A DNA stretch of 64,000 bases from Cherax quadricarinatus. Taxonomy: Eukaryota > Arthropoda > Malacostraca > Decapoda > Parastacidae. The position numbers and the translations under genes are program-made. Below are positions 24,415 to 34,555 of the stretch, one piece after another (position 1 is the first letter of the stretch; each line of letters begins with the position of its first letter). The stretch is taken from contig NC_091303.1 in the NCBI RefSeq assembly GCF_038502225.1, positions 27,788,135 to 27,852,134 of the forward strand, read 5' to 3'. The notes below the pieces were generated by a model, which had not been told where the DNA came from, searched no databases, and saw only the letters and a list, made by a program, of their open reading frames with translations.

Positions 24415-24649
24415 CAGACAGAAAGACAGATAAGCAGAGCTAGACAGATAGATACAGACAGACAGTGTGTTACAGTGAAAACAAACAAAGCCAGGGTTCC
24501 CTGCAGCAGTGCACTATCGTTGTGTCACTTCACTGCTTACCCTGTCAGCAGTTTATTGACACTTGTCATAAACACCATGCTGCAACAAGTTTCATATATA
24601 CTCCAGCATGTCTAAAACATTGTTGAGACCTATAAATACTTTCTATATA

Positions 24650-24963
24650 CAGGTACCATCCGACTTATGATCAAGCTTGGTTCCGACAAACCAGTCGTAA
24701 GTCGAAATGGACGTAAGTCGAACCTCACTACTGAATATCAACATCACATTTTTGAAATGACTTTATTTTGTTTCATTTTTTACTTTACTTTTTATGCTGT
24801 TAGTACTGTATTTTATACTGTAAGGCTTAGGATAAACACTGTGTTGTACACAGTGTTTATACTAAACCTTACAGTTGTTTATTTCCCAGAAATCTGGCAT
24901 AGAAAACACGATCGTAAGTCGAATGGTCGTATGTCGAGCAGGTCGTAAGTCGGATGGTAGGTG
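24650..24963. mobile_element. 314-bp TA-flanked MITE
   Basis: The ends caggtaccatccgactta and taagtcggatggtaggtg are inverted repeats flanked by TA. Additional gtcgtaagtcga repeats lie just inside both ends. No coding capacity. A 5'-cut copy is at 61911-62208. Confidence 0.85.
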
Positions 24964-25056
24964 TATTTCTAGACAACAGTAAATTACCAAGGCAGGTGAA
25001 AATGTTCACCTGTCGGTGTGATTGTGACTATTTGAGTACTATTTCAGTACCTAATA

Positions 25057-25259
25057 CAGTGGACCCCCGGTTAACGATATTTTTTCATTCCAGAAGTATG
25101 TTCAGGTGCCAGTACTGACTGAATTTGTTCCCATAAGGAATATTGTGAAGTAGATTAGTCCATTTCAGACCCCCAAACATACACGTACAAATGCACTTAC
25201 ATAAATACACTTACATAATTGGCCGCATTGGGAGGTGATCGTTATGCGGGGGTCCACTG
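25057..25259. mobile_element. 203-bp TA-flanked MITE of Tigger type
   Basis: The left end cagtggacccccggttaacg and the right end cgttatgcgggggtccactg pair as terminal inverted repeats flanked by TA. The ends match the longer Tigger at 26531-27503, so it is likely mobilised by the same transposase. Confidence 0.9.
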
Positions 25260-25732
25260 TATTAGTGTCAGAACAAAGATTGGCTATGAAATCACAAGAA
25301 CTATTATAAATTGTAATTATCAGAACATAAAAATTATATAAATTAAAATAAAAATGAGAAGAAAGGTATATCGGCAACACTTCTGCAAGCAGCAGGACTC
25401 AATGTTGCCATCAGGTGAGCATCCAGTGCCAACTTCAAGGTCTTATATCTCGGTAAGTATTGTTCCTAAAAATTTTTTTAGGTCTTATAACACACAGAAA
25501 ATTGACCTCTTTAATTAATTTTTTTTTTTTTTTTCAAAATATTCGGAGTAATGTGTGACTGAACGTAGATCTACATTTCGACAGTTTAAGGGTTAAATTC
25601 ATTATCAGATATATACACTGCTAAGCTTTTTACTGTTTTTATACAGAATAAGAAATCATAACTGAAATTGTAATACATAAGTTGAAAGCATTTTTCCAAA
25701 ACTTGCTAACAAAAATAATGGAGGCAACTGAC

Positions 25733-25904
25733 CATGAATTCTATGTGGAAGCATTCATAATTGGAGAAATATGCCATGAGGGTCTGGAAGCGCTGAGACT
25801 CGCAACAAACATCTTTGAAGTTGTCAAATGCATTAAGTATAATTTCATGGCCACCTTTCACTAAACAGATGGCTGCTAGGAGTTCTAAAACAAGTGCTTT
25901 GGTC
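25733..25904 (-). CDS. FMNL: FMNL/Frl formin, exon e (FH3/DID core)
   Basis: The 172-bp exon is 1 base plus 57 codons. It encodes [20 protein letters not shown], then [13 protein letters not shown] and a variable part ending IEFM. This is the best-conserved armadillo block of FMNL formins. The acceptor is ttacag. The donor after ATG is gtcagt, which is weak but the only choice that keeps frame with exon f (VACMQFIN). Reading through it instead would meet a stop about ten codons later. The next intron is 8.0 kb. Confidence 0.94.
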
Positions 25905-25949
25905 CTGTAAAATATTAGAGATAAAATATATGAAAATAAGGTAGGAAGG

Positions 25950-26067
25950 AGGAGCAGGGGCTAGTAACCCCTTCTCCTGTATACATTACTAAAGTTAAAG
26001 AGAGAAGCTTTTGTTTTTCTTTTTGGGCCACCCTACTTCGGTGGGATATGGCCAGTTTGTTGAAAGA
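25950..26067 (+). mobile_element. 5'-truncated LINE-A-derived short element
   Basis: It starts in the 5' region hairpin (gggctagtaacccc) and runs directly into the LINE A tail (ccaccctacttcggtggg, ttgttgaaag), as in 23087-23529 and 35798-36266. It lies just upstream (in transcript sense) of formin exon e. Confidence 0.8.
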
Positions 26068-26528
26068 AGAAGGCAGGTAGTGTTGAGCATCTGTGGGAAG
26101 AAAGAAGTGTATGAATGGAGGCAAAAAGAGGAAAGTGTCAGATGAGGAGAATGGAGGTATTGAAAATGTCGTGTTTGATAGCTATGTGTGGTATGAATGT
26201 TATACAAAATTTGAGGTATAGAAATTAGTGGAAAGTGCAGAGGTACAAAATGTATTATTCAGAGGGAAAAGAAGGGTTTGTTGAGGACAGCAGAATAAAA
26301 TGACTAAGAGATTGTATAAATCTAGGGTGAAATACAAATAAAAATACAAATATTTATTTCCTTGTAAAGCTTACAATGTGTGGTTTACATGTTATAAGAT
26401 TTTAAATACAAAGATGGCCACTATCATGTCTAGGCACTTCGGGCAGACTAATACTAATTCTTATGATATTTTGATATAGGTCATATTTGATCAGTACAAC
26501 TGAACATATTATTAGGTACTTAATTAGA
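26068..26528. other. Intronic sequence, nothing recognised
   Basis: No splice-compatible exon and no repeat family member seen in this part of formin intron d-e. Confidence 0.5.
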
Positions 26529-26530
26529 TA

Positions 26531-27503
26531 CAGTGGACCCCCGCATAGCGAACGCCTTGCATAGCGAACATTCCGCATAGCGAACGCTTTGATCGCTAAA
26601 ATTTTGCCCCACATAGTAGACAAAAACCCGCTCAGCGAACTTCGTCCGAGACGCGTCCAATGTGCGGCCTCAGCCAGCCTCACATGTGCCGCCTGTCCCA
26701 TTGTTTACCAGCTAGCCTCCGCGGTAACATTCAAGCATACACTCGGAATATTTCGTATTATTACAGTGTTTTCGGTTCTGTTTGTTGAAAATAAGTGACC
26801 ATGGGCCCCAAGAAAGCTTCTAGTGCCAACCCTGTGGTAAAAAGGGTGAGAATTAGTATGGAAATTAAGAAAGATTTTGAAGGGTTTGGGGCTAACCCTG
26901 AGAAGCCTATGCCAGTTGTGGAATCCATTGTGCCTACTTCAAAAATTAAGGAAATGTGTGCACAGTGGGTTGAACTGCAAACCTTTATGGATGAAAATCA
27001 CCCTGACACAGCTGTTGCAAGGCGTGCTGGTGACTATTTCAATGACAATGTTATGGCCCATTTTAGACAAATCGTAAAGGAACGGGAGGTACAGAGCTCT
27101 ATGGACAGAAAGAAGTCCAGTGACTCTGAAGCTGGTCCTAGTGGCATTAAAAGAAGAAGGGAAGTAACCCCGGAAAAGGACTTGCCTCCTCAAGTGTTAA
27201 TGGAAGGGGATTCCCCTTCTAAACACTAACACTCTCTCTCCCCTCCTCCCATCCCATCAATCATCACCAGATCTTCAATAAAAGTAAGTGTCATGTAATT
27301 GTGCATGCCTTTTTCAGTTTGTGTGTACTAAAATTAACATTTTTTTGTGGTAAAAAAATTTTTTTTTCATACTTTTGGGTGTCTTGCACGGATTAATTTT
27401 ATTTCCATTATTTCTTATGGGGAAAATTAATTCGCATAGCGAACATTTCGCATAACGACCAGCCCTCTTGCACGGATTAAGTTCGCTATGCGGGGGTCCA
27501 CTG
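26531..27503 (+). mobile_element. Tigger/pogo-like element with complete ends and internal deletion
   Basis: Perfect-looking terminal inverted repeats cagtggacccccgcatagcg and cgctatgcgggggtccactg are flanked by TA. The motif gcatagcgaac repeats several times inside both ends, possible transposase-binding sites. The interior carries one open frame (26801-27229) that lacks the catalytic core. The good preservation suggests recent movement by an enzyme supplied from elsewhere. Confidence 0.92.
26801..27229 (+). CDS. Truncated Tigger transposase-derived ORF (N- and C-terminus only)
   Basis: ATG at 26801 follows gtgacc and opens 143 codons to the family stop. Residues 1-26 (MGPKKASSANPVVKRVRISM...) match the N-terminal leader of Tigger transposases. 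From DFEGFGANPEKPMPVVESIV on it matches the C-terminal tail, ending EVTPEKDLPPQVLMEGDSPS. The helix-turn-helix, CENP-B-type DNA-binding domain and DDD catalytic core are missing, but the frame is intact across the deletion. Compare the long broken copy 57654-59415. Whether it is expressed or does anything is unknown; it cannot transpose DNA by itself. Confidence 0.8.
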   Translation: MGPKKASSANPVVKRVRISMEIKKDFEGFGANPEKPMPVVESIVPTSKIKEMCAQWVELQTFMDENHPDTAVARRAGDYFNDNVMAHFRQIVKEREVQSSMDRKKSSDSEAGPSGIKRRREVTPEKDLPPQVLMEGDSPSKH

Positions 27504-27566
27504 TACATTCTCAGTTAGGTACATACATAGTTAGGTTTAAAATAGTTAGGCAGTCAAATCATTTAA

Positions 27567-27620
27567 CCCTTTGACTGTTTCGGCCGTATATATACGTCTT
27601 ACGAGCCAGTGTTTCGGAGG
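27567..27620 (+). repeat. Left end of a piggyBac-like TTAA element
   Basis: ttaaccctttgactgtttcg and gtatatatacgtcttacgag match the start of the ~1.08-kb TTAA elements. It is cut at 27621 by another transposon end (tacagtagggccccact). Confidence 0.75.
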
Positions 27621-27622
27621 TA

Positions 27623-28170
27623 CAGTAGGGCCCCACTCATATGGCAGGTTAGGTTCCAGGCTACTGCCGTCAAGCGGAAATCGCCGTAAAGTGGAACACC
27701 CCTTTTTTCCCCTTATAAATGCACACAAATACTAGATAACAAGTTTACACTAACATATATTAAGTTAGCAATAGAACTAGGCATCAAAAAACAATAAAAA
27801 AGTAAAATACACACATAGTGCACTCATTACTTACCTTAAAATATTTGTAGTCTTAATCTAGGGTGAGACAAGTAGTATTTATTGTAAGAAATCAAGTGTG
27901 GTATGTATGGTAGCCAGCCAGACCACCCCACCTACACATACTATTCTATGATATTTAAGCATCCCAGAGTGATAAAATGCATATACAGTTCACTCATTAC
28001 TTACCTTAAAATATTTGTAGCCTTCATGTAAGGTCAGAGGTGAGTAAATGAGATAAAACGAATAAATGAGAGAGAGAGAGAGAATGAGTACATGAGGGAG
28101 GACAGGCGCAGAGCTATGTAAACAAACCAGGCGAATGTAAGTTTTGTAAACAAACAAAGTGTACACATCT
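27623..28170. mobile_element. TA-type DNA transposon, left end and part of interior
   Basis: It begins cagtagggccccactcatat after TA. The interior has two copies of a cactcattacttaccttaaaatattt block (about 27821 and 27990) and a GA run, shared with 2090-2240. The right end was not found; LINE A2 sequence starts at 28207. No coding frame. Confidence 0.5.
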
Positions 28171-28206
28171 GGTTTGTGTACAAGTTACATTGTGTTGTCT
28201 CTACAT

Positions 28207-28410
28207 TGATTTTTTTTTTTTCAACAAGTCGGCCGTCTCCCACCGAGGCATAGTGACCCAAAAAAGAAAGAAAATCCCCCCAAAAAAAATACTTTCATCA
28301 TCATTCAACACTTTCACCACACTCACACATTATCACTGTTTTTGCAGAGGTGCTCAGAATACAACAGTTTAGAAGCATATACGTATAAAGATACAAAACA
28401 TATCCCTCCA
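28207..28410 (-). mobile_element. LINE A2 3' end, front part of a chimeric insertion
   Basis: Poly-T, the complement of the A2 tail and A2 3' untranslated region run up to tccctccaaactg. The sequence then changes to the A1 tail at 28411 with the shared bases actg at the junction. See the following feature. Confidence 0.85.
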
Positions 28411-30594
28411 AACTGGCCGATTCCCACCAAGGCAGGGTGGCCCGAAAAAGAAAAACTTTCACCATCATTCACTCCATCACTGTCTTGCCAGAAGGGTGCT
28501 TTACACTACAGTTTTTAAACTGCAACATTAACACCCCTCCTTCAGAGTGCAGGCACTGTACTTCCCATCTCCAGGACTCAAGTCCGGCCTGCCAGTTTCC
28601 CTGAATCCCTTCATAAATGTTACTTTGCTCACACTCCAACAGCACGTCAAGTATTAAAAACCATTTGTCTCCATTCACTCCTATCAAACACGCTCACGCA
28701 TGCCCGCTGGAAGTCCAAGCTCCTCGCACACAAAACCTCCTTTACCCGCTCCCTCCAACCTTTCCTAGGCCGACCCCTACCCCGCGTTCCTTCCACTACA
28801 GACTGATACACTCTTGAAGTCATTCTGTTTCACTCCCTTCTCTCTACATGTCCGAACCACCTCAACAACTATTCCTCAGCCCTCTGGACAACAGTTTTGG
28901 TAATCCCAGACCTCCTCCTAACTTCCAAACTACGAATTCTCTGCATTATATTCACACAACACATTGCCCTCAGACATGACATCTCCACTGCCTCCAGCCT
29001 TCTCCTCACTGCAACATTCATCACCCATGCTTCACACCCCTATAAGAGCGTTGGTAAAACTATACCCTCATACATTCCCCTCTTTGCCTCCAAGGACAAA
29101 GTTCTTTGTCTCCACAGACTCCTAAGTGCACTGCTCACCCTTTTCCCCTCATCAATTCTATGATTCACCTCATCTTTCATAGACCCATCCCCTGACATGT
29201 CCACTCCCAAATATCTGAATACATTCACCTCCTCCATACTCTCTCCCTCCAATCTGATATCCAATCTTTCATCACCTAATCTTTTTGTTATCCTAATAAC
29301 CTTACTCTTTCCTGTATTCACTTTTAATTTTCCTCTTTTGCATACCCTACCAAATTCATCCACCAACCTCTGCAACTTCTCTTCAGAATCTCCCAAGAGC
29401 ACAGTGTCATCAGCAAAGAGCAACTGTGACAACTCCCACTTTATGTGTGATTCTTTATCTTTTAACTCCACACCTCTTGCCAAGACCCTCGCATTTACTT
29501 CTCTTACAACCCCATCTATAAATATATTAAACAACCACGGTGACATCACACATCCTTGTCTAAGGCCTACTTTTACTGGGAAATAATCTCTCTCTTTCAT
29601 ACATACTCTAACTTGAGCCTCACTATCCTCGTAAAAACTCTTCACTGCTTTCAGTAACCTACCTCCTACACCATACACCTGCAACATCTGCCACATTGCC
29701 CCCCCTATCCACCCTGTCATACGCCTTTTCCAAATCCATAAATGCCACAAAGACCTCTTTAGCCTTATCTAAATACTGTTCACTTATATGTTTCACTGTA
29801 AACACCTGGTCCACACACCCTATACCTTTCCTAAAGCCTTCTTGTTCATCTGCTATCCTACTCTGCTATCTTACTCTTAATTCTTTCAATAATAACTCTA
29901 CCATACACTTTACCAGGTATACTCAACAGACTTATCCCCCTATAATTTTTGCACTCTCTTTTGTCCCCTTTGCCTTTATACAAAGGAACTATGCATGCTC
30001 TCTGCCAATCCCTAGGTACCTTACCCTCTTCCATACATTTATTAAATAATTTCACCAACCACTCCAAAACTATATCCTCACCTGCTTTTAACATTTCTAT
30101 CTTTATCCCATCAATCCTGGTTGCCTTACCCCCTTTCATTTTACCTACTGCCTCATGAACTTCCCCCACACTCACAACTGGCTCTTCCTCACTCCTACAA
30201 GATGTTATTCCTCCTTGCCCTATACACGAAATCACAGCTTCCCTATCTTCATCAACATTTAACAATTCCTCAAAATATTCCCTCCATCTTCCCAATACCT
30301 CTAACTCTCCATTTAATAACTCTCCTCTCTTATTTTTAGCTGACAAATCCATTTGTTCTCTAGGCTTCCTTAACTTGTTAATCTCACTCCAAACTTTTTC
30401 TTATTTTCAATAAAATTTGTTGATAACATCTCACCCACTCTCTCATTTGCTCTCTTTTTACATTGCTTCACCACTCTCTTAGCCTCTCTCTTTTTCTCCA
30501 TGTACTCTTCCCTCCTTGCATCACTTCTACTTTGTAAAAACTTCTCATATGCTAACTTTTTCTCCCTTACTACTATCTTTACATCATCATTATT
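28411..30594 (-). mobile_element. LINE A1, 5'-truncated, broken, joined to an A2 tail
   Basis: The copy lacks the last bases of the A1 tail and starts at ggccgattcccaccaaggca. It runs through C-terminal domain, RT (FADDTVLLGD; KVGLRQGCVMSPWLFN) and the linker after the endonuclease, ending near 30594 at a TTA repeat. Stops or frame changes occur near 29040 and 29700, and at 29860-29870. Endonuclease codons are absent through truncation. Confidence 0.88.
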
Positions 30595-30639
30595 ATTATA
30601 TTATTATTATTATTTTCTCAGTTGTTTGTTGGGTTATCT

Positions 30640-31350
30640 TATTCGAACTTGGGCAGTTTATGATGAAAAGATACTTCTTCACGTACACCAAAAATGAAAG
30701 AAATCAGACCATAAATAGCGGAGTTCACTTCTCAGCCATTAGCGGCCGCTTAGCGGTATATTTTTGTATGGTTATGGTTATATTCTCATTTTTTCAGTCT
30801 CATTTGATAGAATGAAAGATATATTACAGAAATAGATATGATTTTGATTGCTTTCATGACGAAAAGTACCTTGAAATTGCGCTCACAGTAGCGAAAATGT
30901 TCTATTCTTTAGCGAAGCTCAAGACTAAACAAATGGCGTCACCGTCCAATACCTGTCTGCCTGCCAGTCCAAATTCCAGTACAGAGTCAAGAATGGATTG
31001 ACATTATTTATACAATTATTAAAATAATGCAGTAGTCTGCATAACAGTAAATCTTCTATTTTTTTTTGTGAATAAAAATTCCAAATGGTAAGCAAGAGTA
31101 ATATAAGAGGGGCCTGTAGCCACGACTAATGAACAGAGAAAATGTTATTTTAGTGCCAGGAATGTCTGCATTGTTTATTCTGGATCCTATTTTGAAATTG
31201 GCATCTGTTGAAATTTGTGTGAAATCGGCCAAATTGCCAATTTCTGACCACTTTATTGGGTAGTTGAAATAAGTGAATAGGCGGTTTCTTGTACTCAGTT
31301 GACAAACTAGAAGTAAATAAATTTATTCAGGTATACACAAATATAGTTAC
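30640..31350 (+). repeat. Copy of module M
   Basis: Blocks gcggagttcacttctcagcc, tcatttgatagaatg, ttgaaattg.gctca, gtagtctgcataacagtaaa and tttagtgccaggaatgtctg occur in the same order as in 45900-46440 and, reversed, in 46890-47690. Hairpin element 1 follows directly at 31366. Confidence 0.7.
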
Positions 31351-31406
31351 AAAGATTATCATACATGGTTTAGAAAGACACGTAAGCAAACACTATAACA
31401 TATTTA

Positions 31407-31446
31407 TTAGAAAACGTTTCGGTCCTGGGACCTTGATCACTTCTAA
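31407..31446 (-). ncRNA. Hammerhead-ribozyme-like motif, left arm of hairpin element 1
   Basis: This is the exact reverse complement of the motif at 32006-32045 (helix I ttagaa/ttctaa, core gtgatca, ggtcc/ggacc, gaaa, acgt). The palindromic RNA would therefore contain a sense and an antisense motif. Confidence 0.65.
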
Positions 31447-32005
31447 CATACAGAGGTAGAAAGACATTATATATATAGGCGGAGAGTGAGATGTGACGCA
31501 CGTGACCTGAGGAATGTCATAAGAACATAAGAATGGAGGAACACTGTAGAAGGCCTACTGGCCCATGCGAGGCAGGTCCTTATCAAAACAACCTCTGTCT
31601 ATGATGAGGACCTGTAGACGATGAAATCATGTGACTCCTGTGTTGTTGGGTTGGTGCTGCTTAAGTATCATGTATGCCAATGTTTTTGAAATTTTGTAGT
31701 TTCCAGTGTTGCGTTCTATAGTGTCGGTGACTATAGAACGCAACACTGGAAACTACAAAATTTCAAAAACATTGGCATACATGATACTTAAGCAGCACCA
31801 ACCCAACAACACAGGAGTCACATGATTTCATCGTCTACAGGTCCTCATCATAGACAGAGGTTGTTTTGATAAGGACCTGCCTCGCATGGGCCAGTAGGCC
31901 TTCTACAGTGTTCCTCCATTCTTATGTTCTTATGACATTCCTCAGGTCACGTGCGTCACATCTCACTCTCCGCCTATATATATAATGTCTTTCTACCTCT
32001 GTATG

Positions 32006-32045
32006 TTAGAAGTGATCAAGGTCCCAGGACCGAAACGTTTTCTAA
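32006..32045 (+). ncRNA. Hammerhead-ribozyme-like motif, right arm of hairpin element 1
   Basis: Helix I is ttagaa (32006-32011) with ttctaa (32040-32045). The core is gtgatca plus an extra a, helix II is ggtcc/ggacc, then gaaa, loopless helix III ac/gt, and t before the predicted cleavage after 32039. Compared with the usual CUGANGA core, position 3 is G and position 8 is C, an exchange that keeps the 3-8 pair. The left arm carries the same motif on the minus strand. Confidence 0.7.
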
Positions 32046-32270
32046 TAAATATGTTATAGTGTTTGCTTACGTGTCTTTCTAAACCAACTTGTCGGTATTT
32101 ATTACCAAGGTTTATACCATTATCATACATAGCAGTGCATGTATAGATAACCTAGGATAACCCAGAAAAGTCAGACAAAGTGACTTATTTCCAGTACCTG
32201 GCTTGGGCTTGCCATATATGATTTTTGGTTGTTAGGTAAGACACATATGCAACAGTTAGGTATCTTTATT

Positions 32271-32309
32271 TCGAAACGTTTCGCCTACACAGTAGGCTTC
32301 TTCAGTCGA
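32271..32309 (-). ncRNA. Hammerhead-ribozyme-like motif, left arm of hairpin element 2
   Basis: This is the minus-strand copy of the motif at 32885-32923 with identical core and helices. Confidence 0.7.
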
Positions 32310-32884
32310 GTACAGAAAAGTTGATAGAAGCAGAAGATACTTGAAGACGATGTAATCAGTCCATCACCCTTGAAGTTTTGAGGTGGTCTGTCCCTCAGTC
32401 TGGAGAAGAGTATTATTCCATAGTATGAAACAATATGGAGTTGAAGTGACAGAATGGAGCCTTATATAACGCCAGGAGGTGAGATGTAGGCCACTAGTAG
32501 ATGTAAGAAGGTTGTCGTTGGAAGGCCAGGTCCCTCTCAAATCCAGCCATTCTCACTAGTAGAAGTTGACAAAGTTGATTTCAGGTCTGTACCAAGATAC
32601 CCAAGATACCTGAAATCAACTTTGTCAACTTCTCCTAGTGAGAATGGCTGGACTTGAGAGGGACCTGATCTTCCAACGACAACTTTCTTACATCTACTAG
32701 TGGCCTACATCTCACCTCCTGGCGTTATATAAGGCTCCATTCTGTCACTTCAACTCCATATTGTTTCAGACTATGGAACAATACTCTTCTCCAGACTGCG
32801 GGACTGACCACCTCAAAACTTCAAGGGTGATGGACTGATTACATCGTCTTCAAGTATCTTCTGCTTCTATCAACTTTTCTGTAC

Positions 32885-32923
32885 TCGACTGAAGAAGCCT
32901 ACTGTGTAGGCGAAACGTTTCGA
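32885..32923 (+). ncRNA. Hammerhead-ribozyme-like motif, right arm of hairpin element 2
   Basis: Helix I is tcga (32885-32888) / tcga (32920-32923). The core ctgaaga fits CUGANGA exactly, followed by one extra a. Helix II is gcctac-tgt-gtaggc (6 bp), then gaaa, helix III ac/gt without loop, and t before the predicted cut between 32919 and 32920. Very short helix III is known from Penelope-like and retrozyme hammerheads, which act as dimers. Confidence 0.75.
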
Positions 32924-33008
32924 AATAAAGATACCTAACTGTTGCACATGTGTCTTACCTAACAACCTGTCGGTATTTTGTACCATTTGAATGTTCATGA
33001 TTTTTGGT

Positions 33009-33455
33009 AAATATTTTTTTTCTCGGTTGTTTGTTGGGCTATCTCATTGAAACTTGGGCAATGTATGATGGAAAGATGCTTCTTAACATAAAACAAAAAT
33101 AAAAAAGATGGACGATAAATAAGGGAGTTCACTTCTCAGCCATTAGCCACCTCTTTGCAGTATATTTTCGTATGGTTTTATGGTTGTATTCTCATCTTTT
33201 GGACTCATTTGAGAGAATGGAAGATATATTACAGAAATAGACATGATTTTGATTGCTTTCAAAACGAAAAGTACCTTGAAATTGAGCTCAAAGTAGCGGA
33301 AATGTTCGATTTTTGCCGATGTTCAATGAACTGTGTAAGTCAAGTTGGTTAATTTTATTAAGTGTATTCTAACCTAACCACTCTGTAATTCGGCAAACTC
33401 AGTAATCCGGCACACTACATGTCCCAATGATGCCAGATTTGTGATGGAGGACCTG
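33009..33455 (+). repeat. Module M piece and end of a GGCC-type TA element
   Basis: After the target duplication of element 2 the host repeat resumes (gttgtttgttgggctatctc, gagttcacttctcagccatt). It ends in taatccggca ... gatggaggacctgta, the terminal repeat of the element at 15946-17128 read in the other direction. Confidence 0.65.
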
Positions 33456-34194
33456 TACTAAAACTTTCCTTTTTTTACTAAACTCGGAAGATGTTCAATG
33501 CTCTAGTTGGCATCAAATGAAAGATAAAGGTTAGATTATTACTGACCCAGGGCATTTCAGCGATAATGTCAGTAGATTCCATTAAAAAAAATTGTTGAAG
33601 TTAGTAATTTTTATTTTATTGTTTTTTGTGAAAAAAAAAATCATTAAAAACAAAGCTGTAAACAATATCACAAATCCTCCCTGGGTGTTTGTCAAACCAT
33701 CATTCCTCAATAACATGTGTATAACTCATGACAATCCTATTAATACTTATTGCAGAAAAAGGAAAACAATGTCAATAACTTATTTCTGAGTTATTATTTA
33801 TTTTGTTTGGTGTGAAACTCTAAGGTTACAACATGCCAAATCTGAGCGTGTTGTACTCCTCCTACCTTGATGACAGCCTGCAGGCTACTAAGGGACACAC
33901 TCACTGTGCTCCACACTTTAGCCAGCACAGAAGTTGCCATGTAGAGTATTTAGAATGAAACAATCATAGAAATCGTAATTTTTGGAGGAAAAAAAAACAC
34001 TAATTGCCAACATGCATTTTTGCTGACAGCAAGAACAAAAAAATTACATTTAATGAAAAACATACTTTGAAATATGATAGAAACAAGCTAATTACATCAA
34101 AATGTTGCCAGAATTTTGCACTATTTTTCAGTAAGAAAACATTTTTTCCATAATTTTTCATTCTTAATTTCCTGATCACTGAAAAAAGGCTAGC
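33456..34194. other. AT-rich intron sequence, nothing recognised
   Basis: No exon and no repeat family of this window found. Several A/T runs. Confidence 0.5.
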
Positions 34195-34553
34195 CCCTCC
34201 CTTAACTTTACTAATGTATACAGCATTTTAGTCCCCTTTTAAGACACACATGGCTTATGGAGGAAGAATTCTGTTCCACTTCCCCATGGAGATAAGAGGA
34301 AATAAACAAGAACTAGTAAAAAAATAGAAGAAAACCCAGAGGGGTGTGTACATATATGCTTGTACATGTATGTGTAGTGTGACCTAAGTGTAAGTAGAAG
34401 TAGCAAGACGTACCTGAAATCTTGCATGTTTATGAGACAGAAAAAAGGACACCAGCAATCCTACCATCATGTAAAACAATTACAGGCTTTCGTTTTACAC
34501 TCACTTGGCAGGACGGTAGTACCTCCCTGGGCAGTTGCTGTCTACCAAGCTAC
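34195..34553 (-). mobile_element. LINE-A-derived short element, 5' part
   Basis: The minus strand carries the LINE A 5' untranslated region from the 5' end (tggtagacagcaactgccca) through the hairpin (gtcttaaaaggggac). Further sequence, including the second hairpin, is missing, and the tail was not found. Confidence 0.7.
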
Positions 34554-34555
34554 TA

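Larger units (their letters stand above)
23588..25596. mobile_element. Probable TTAA-type element with several nested insertions
   Basis: The left end ttgacccttaaaccatccaa (TTAA mutated to TTGA) and the right end gacagtttaagggttaa are inverted and related to the 157-bp mini-element. Inside are a CA repeat (24354-24412) and two further TA-flanked elements (24650-24963, 25057-25259). The pairing of ends over 2 kb is inference. Confidence 0.5.
31366..32118 (+). mobile_element. Hairpin element 1: ~356-bp inverted arms with hammerhead-like motifs
   Basis: Arms 31365-31721 and 31731-32086 are almost perfect reverse complements with a ~9-nt loop. The right arm is followed by a 32-nt tail containing cttgtcggtatttattacc. 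It is flanked by a perfect 12-bp duplication, attatcatacat (31354-31365 and 32119-32130). Each arm holds a hammerhead-like motif (minus 31407-31446, plus 32006-32045). Each arm also contains the 3' end of the CR1-group LINE seen at 5141-5383. No protein. Target duplication, inverted copies and ribozyme suggest a Penelope/retrozyme-like RNA origin. Confidence 0.88.
32230..32996 (+). mobile_element. Hairpin element 2: ~360-bp inverted arms with hammerhead-like motifs
   Basis: Arms 32227-32586 and 32608-32967 are near-perfect reverse complements around a 21-nt loop. A tail of about 30 nt with ctgtcggtattttgtacca follows. A perfect 12-bp duplication atgatttttggt flanks it (32218-32229, 32997-33008). 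The undisturbed target is seen near 47790 (tatatgatttttggaaaa when reversed), confirming the insertion. Motifs are at 32271-32309 (-) and 32885-32923 (+). The arm bodies differ completely from element 1; only the ribozyme and terminal parts are shared. Confidence 0.9.

Noticed and set aside
24187..24488. Cys/Val repeat proteins
   Set aside because: Translations of a CA microsatellite.
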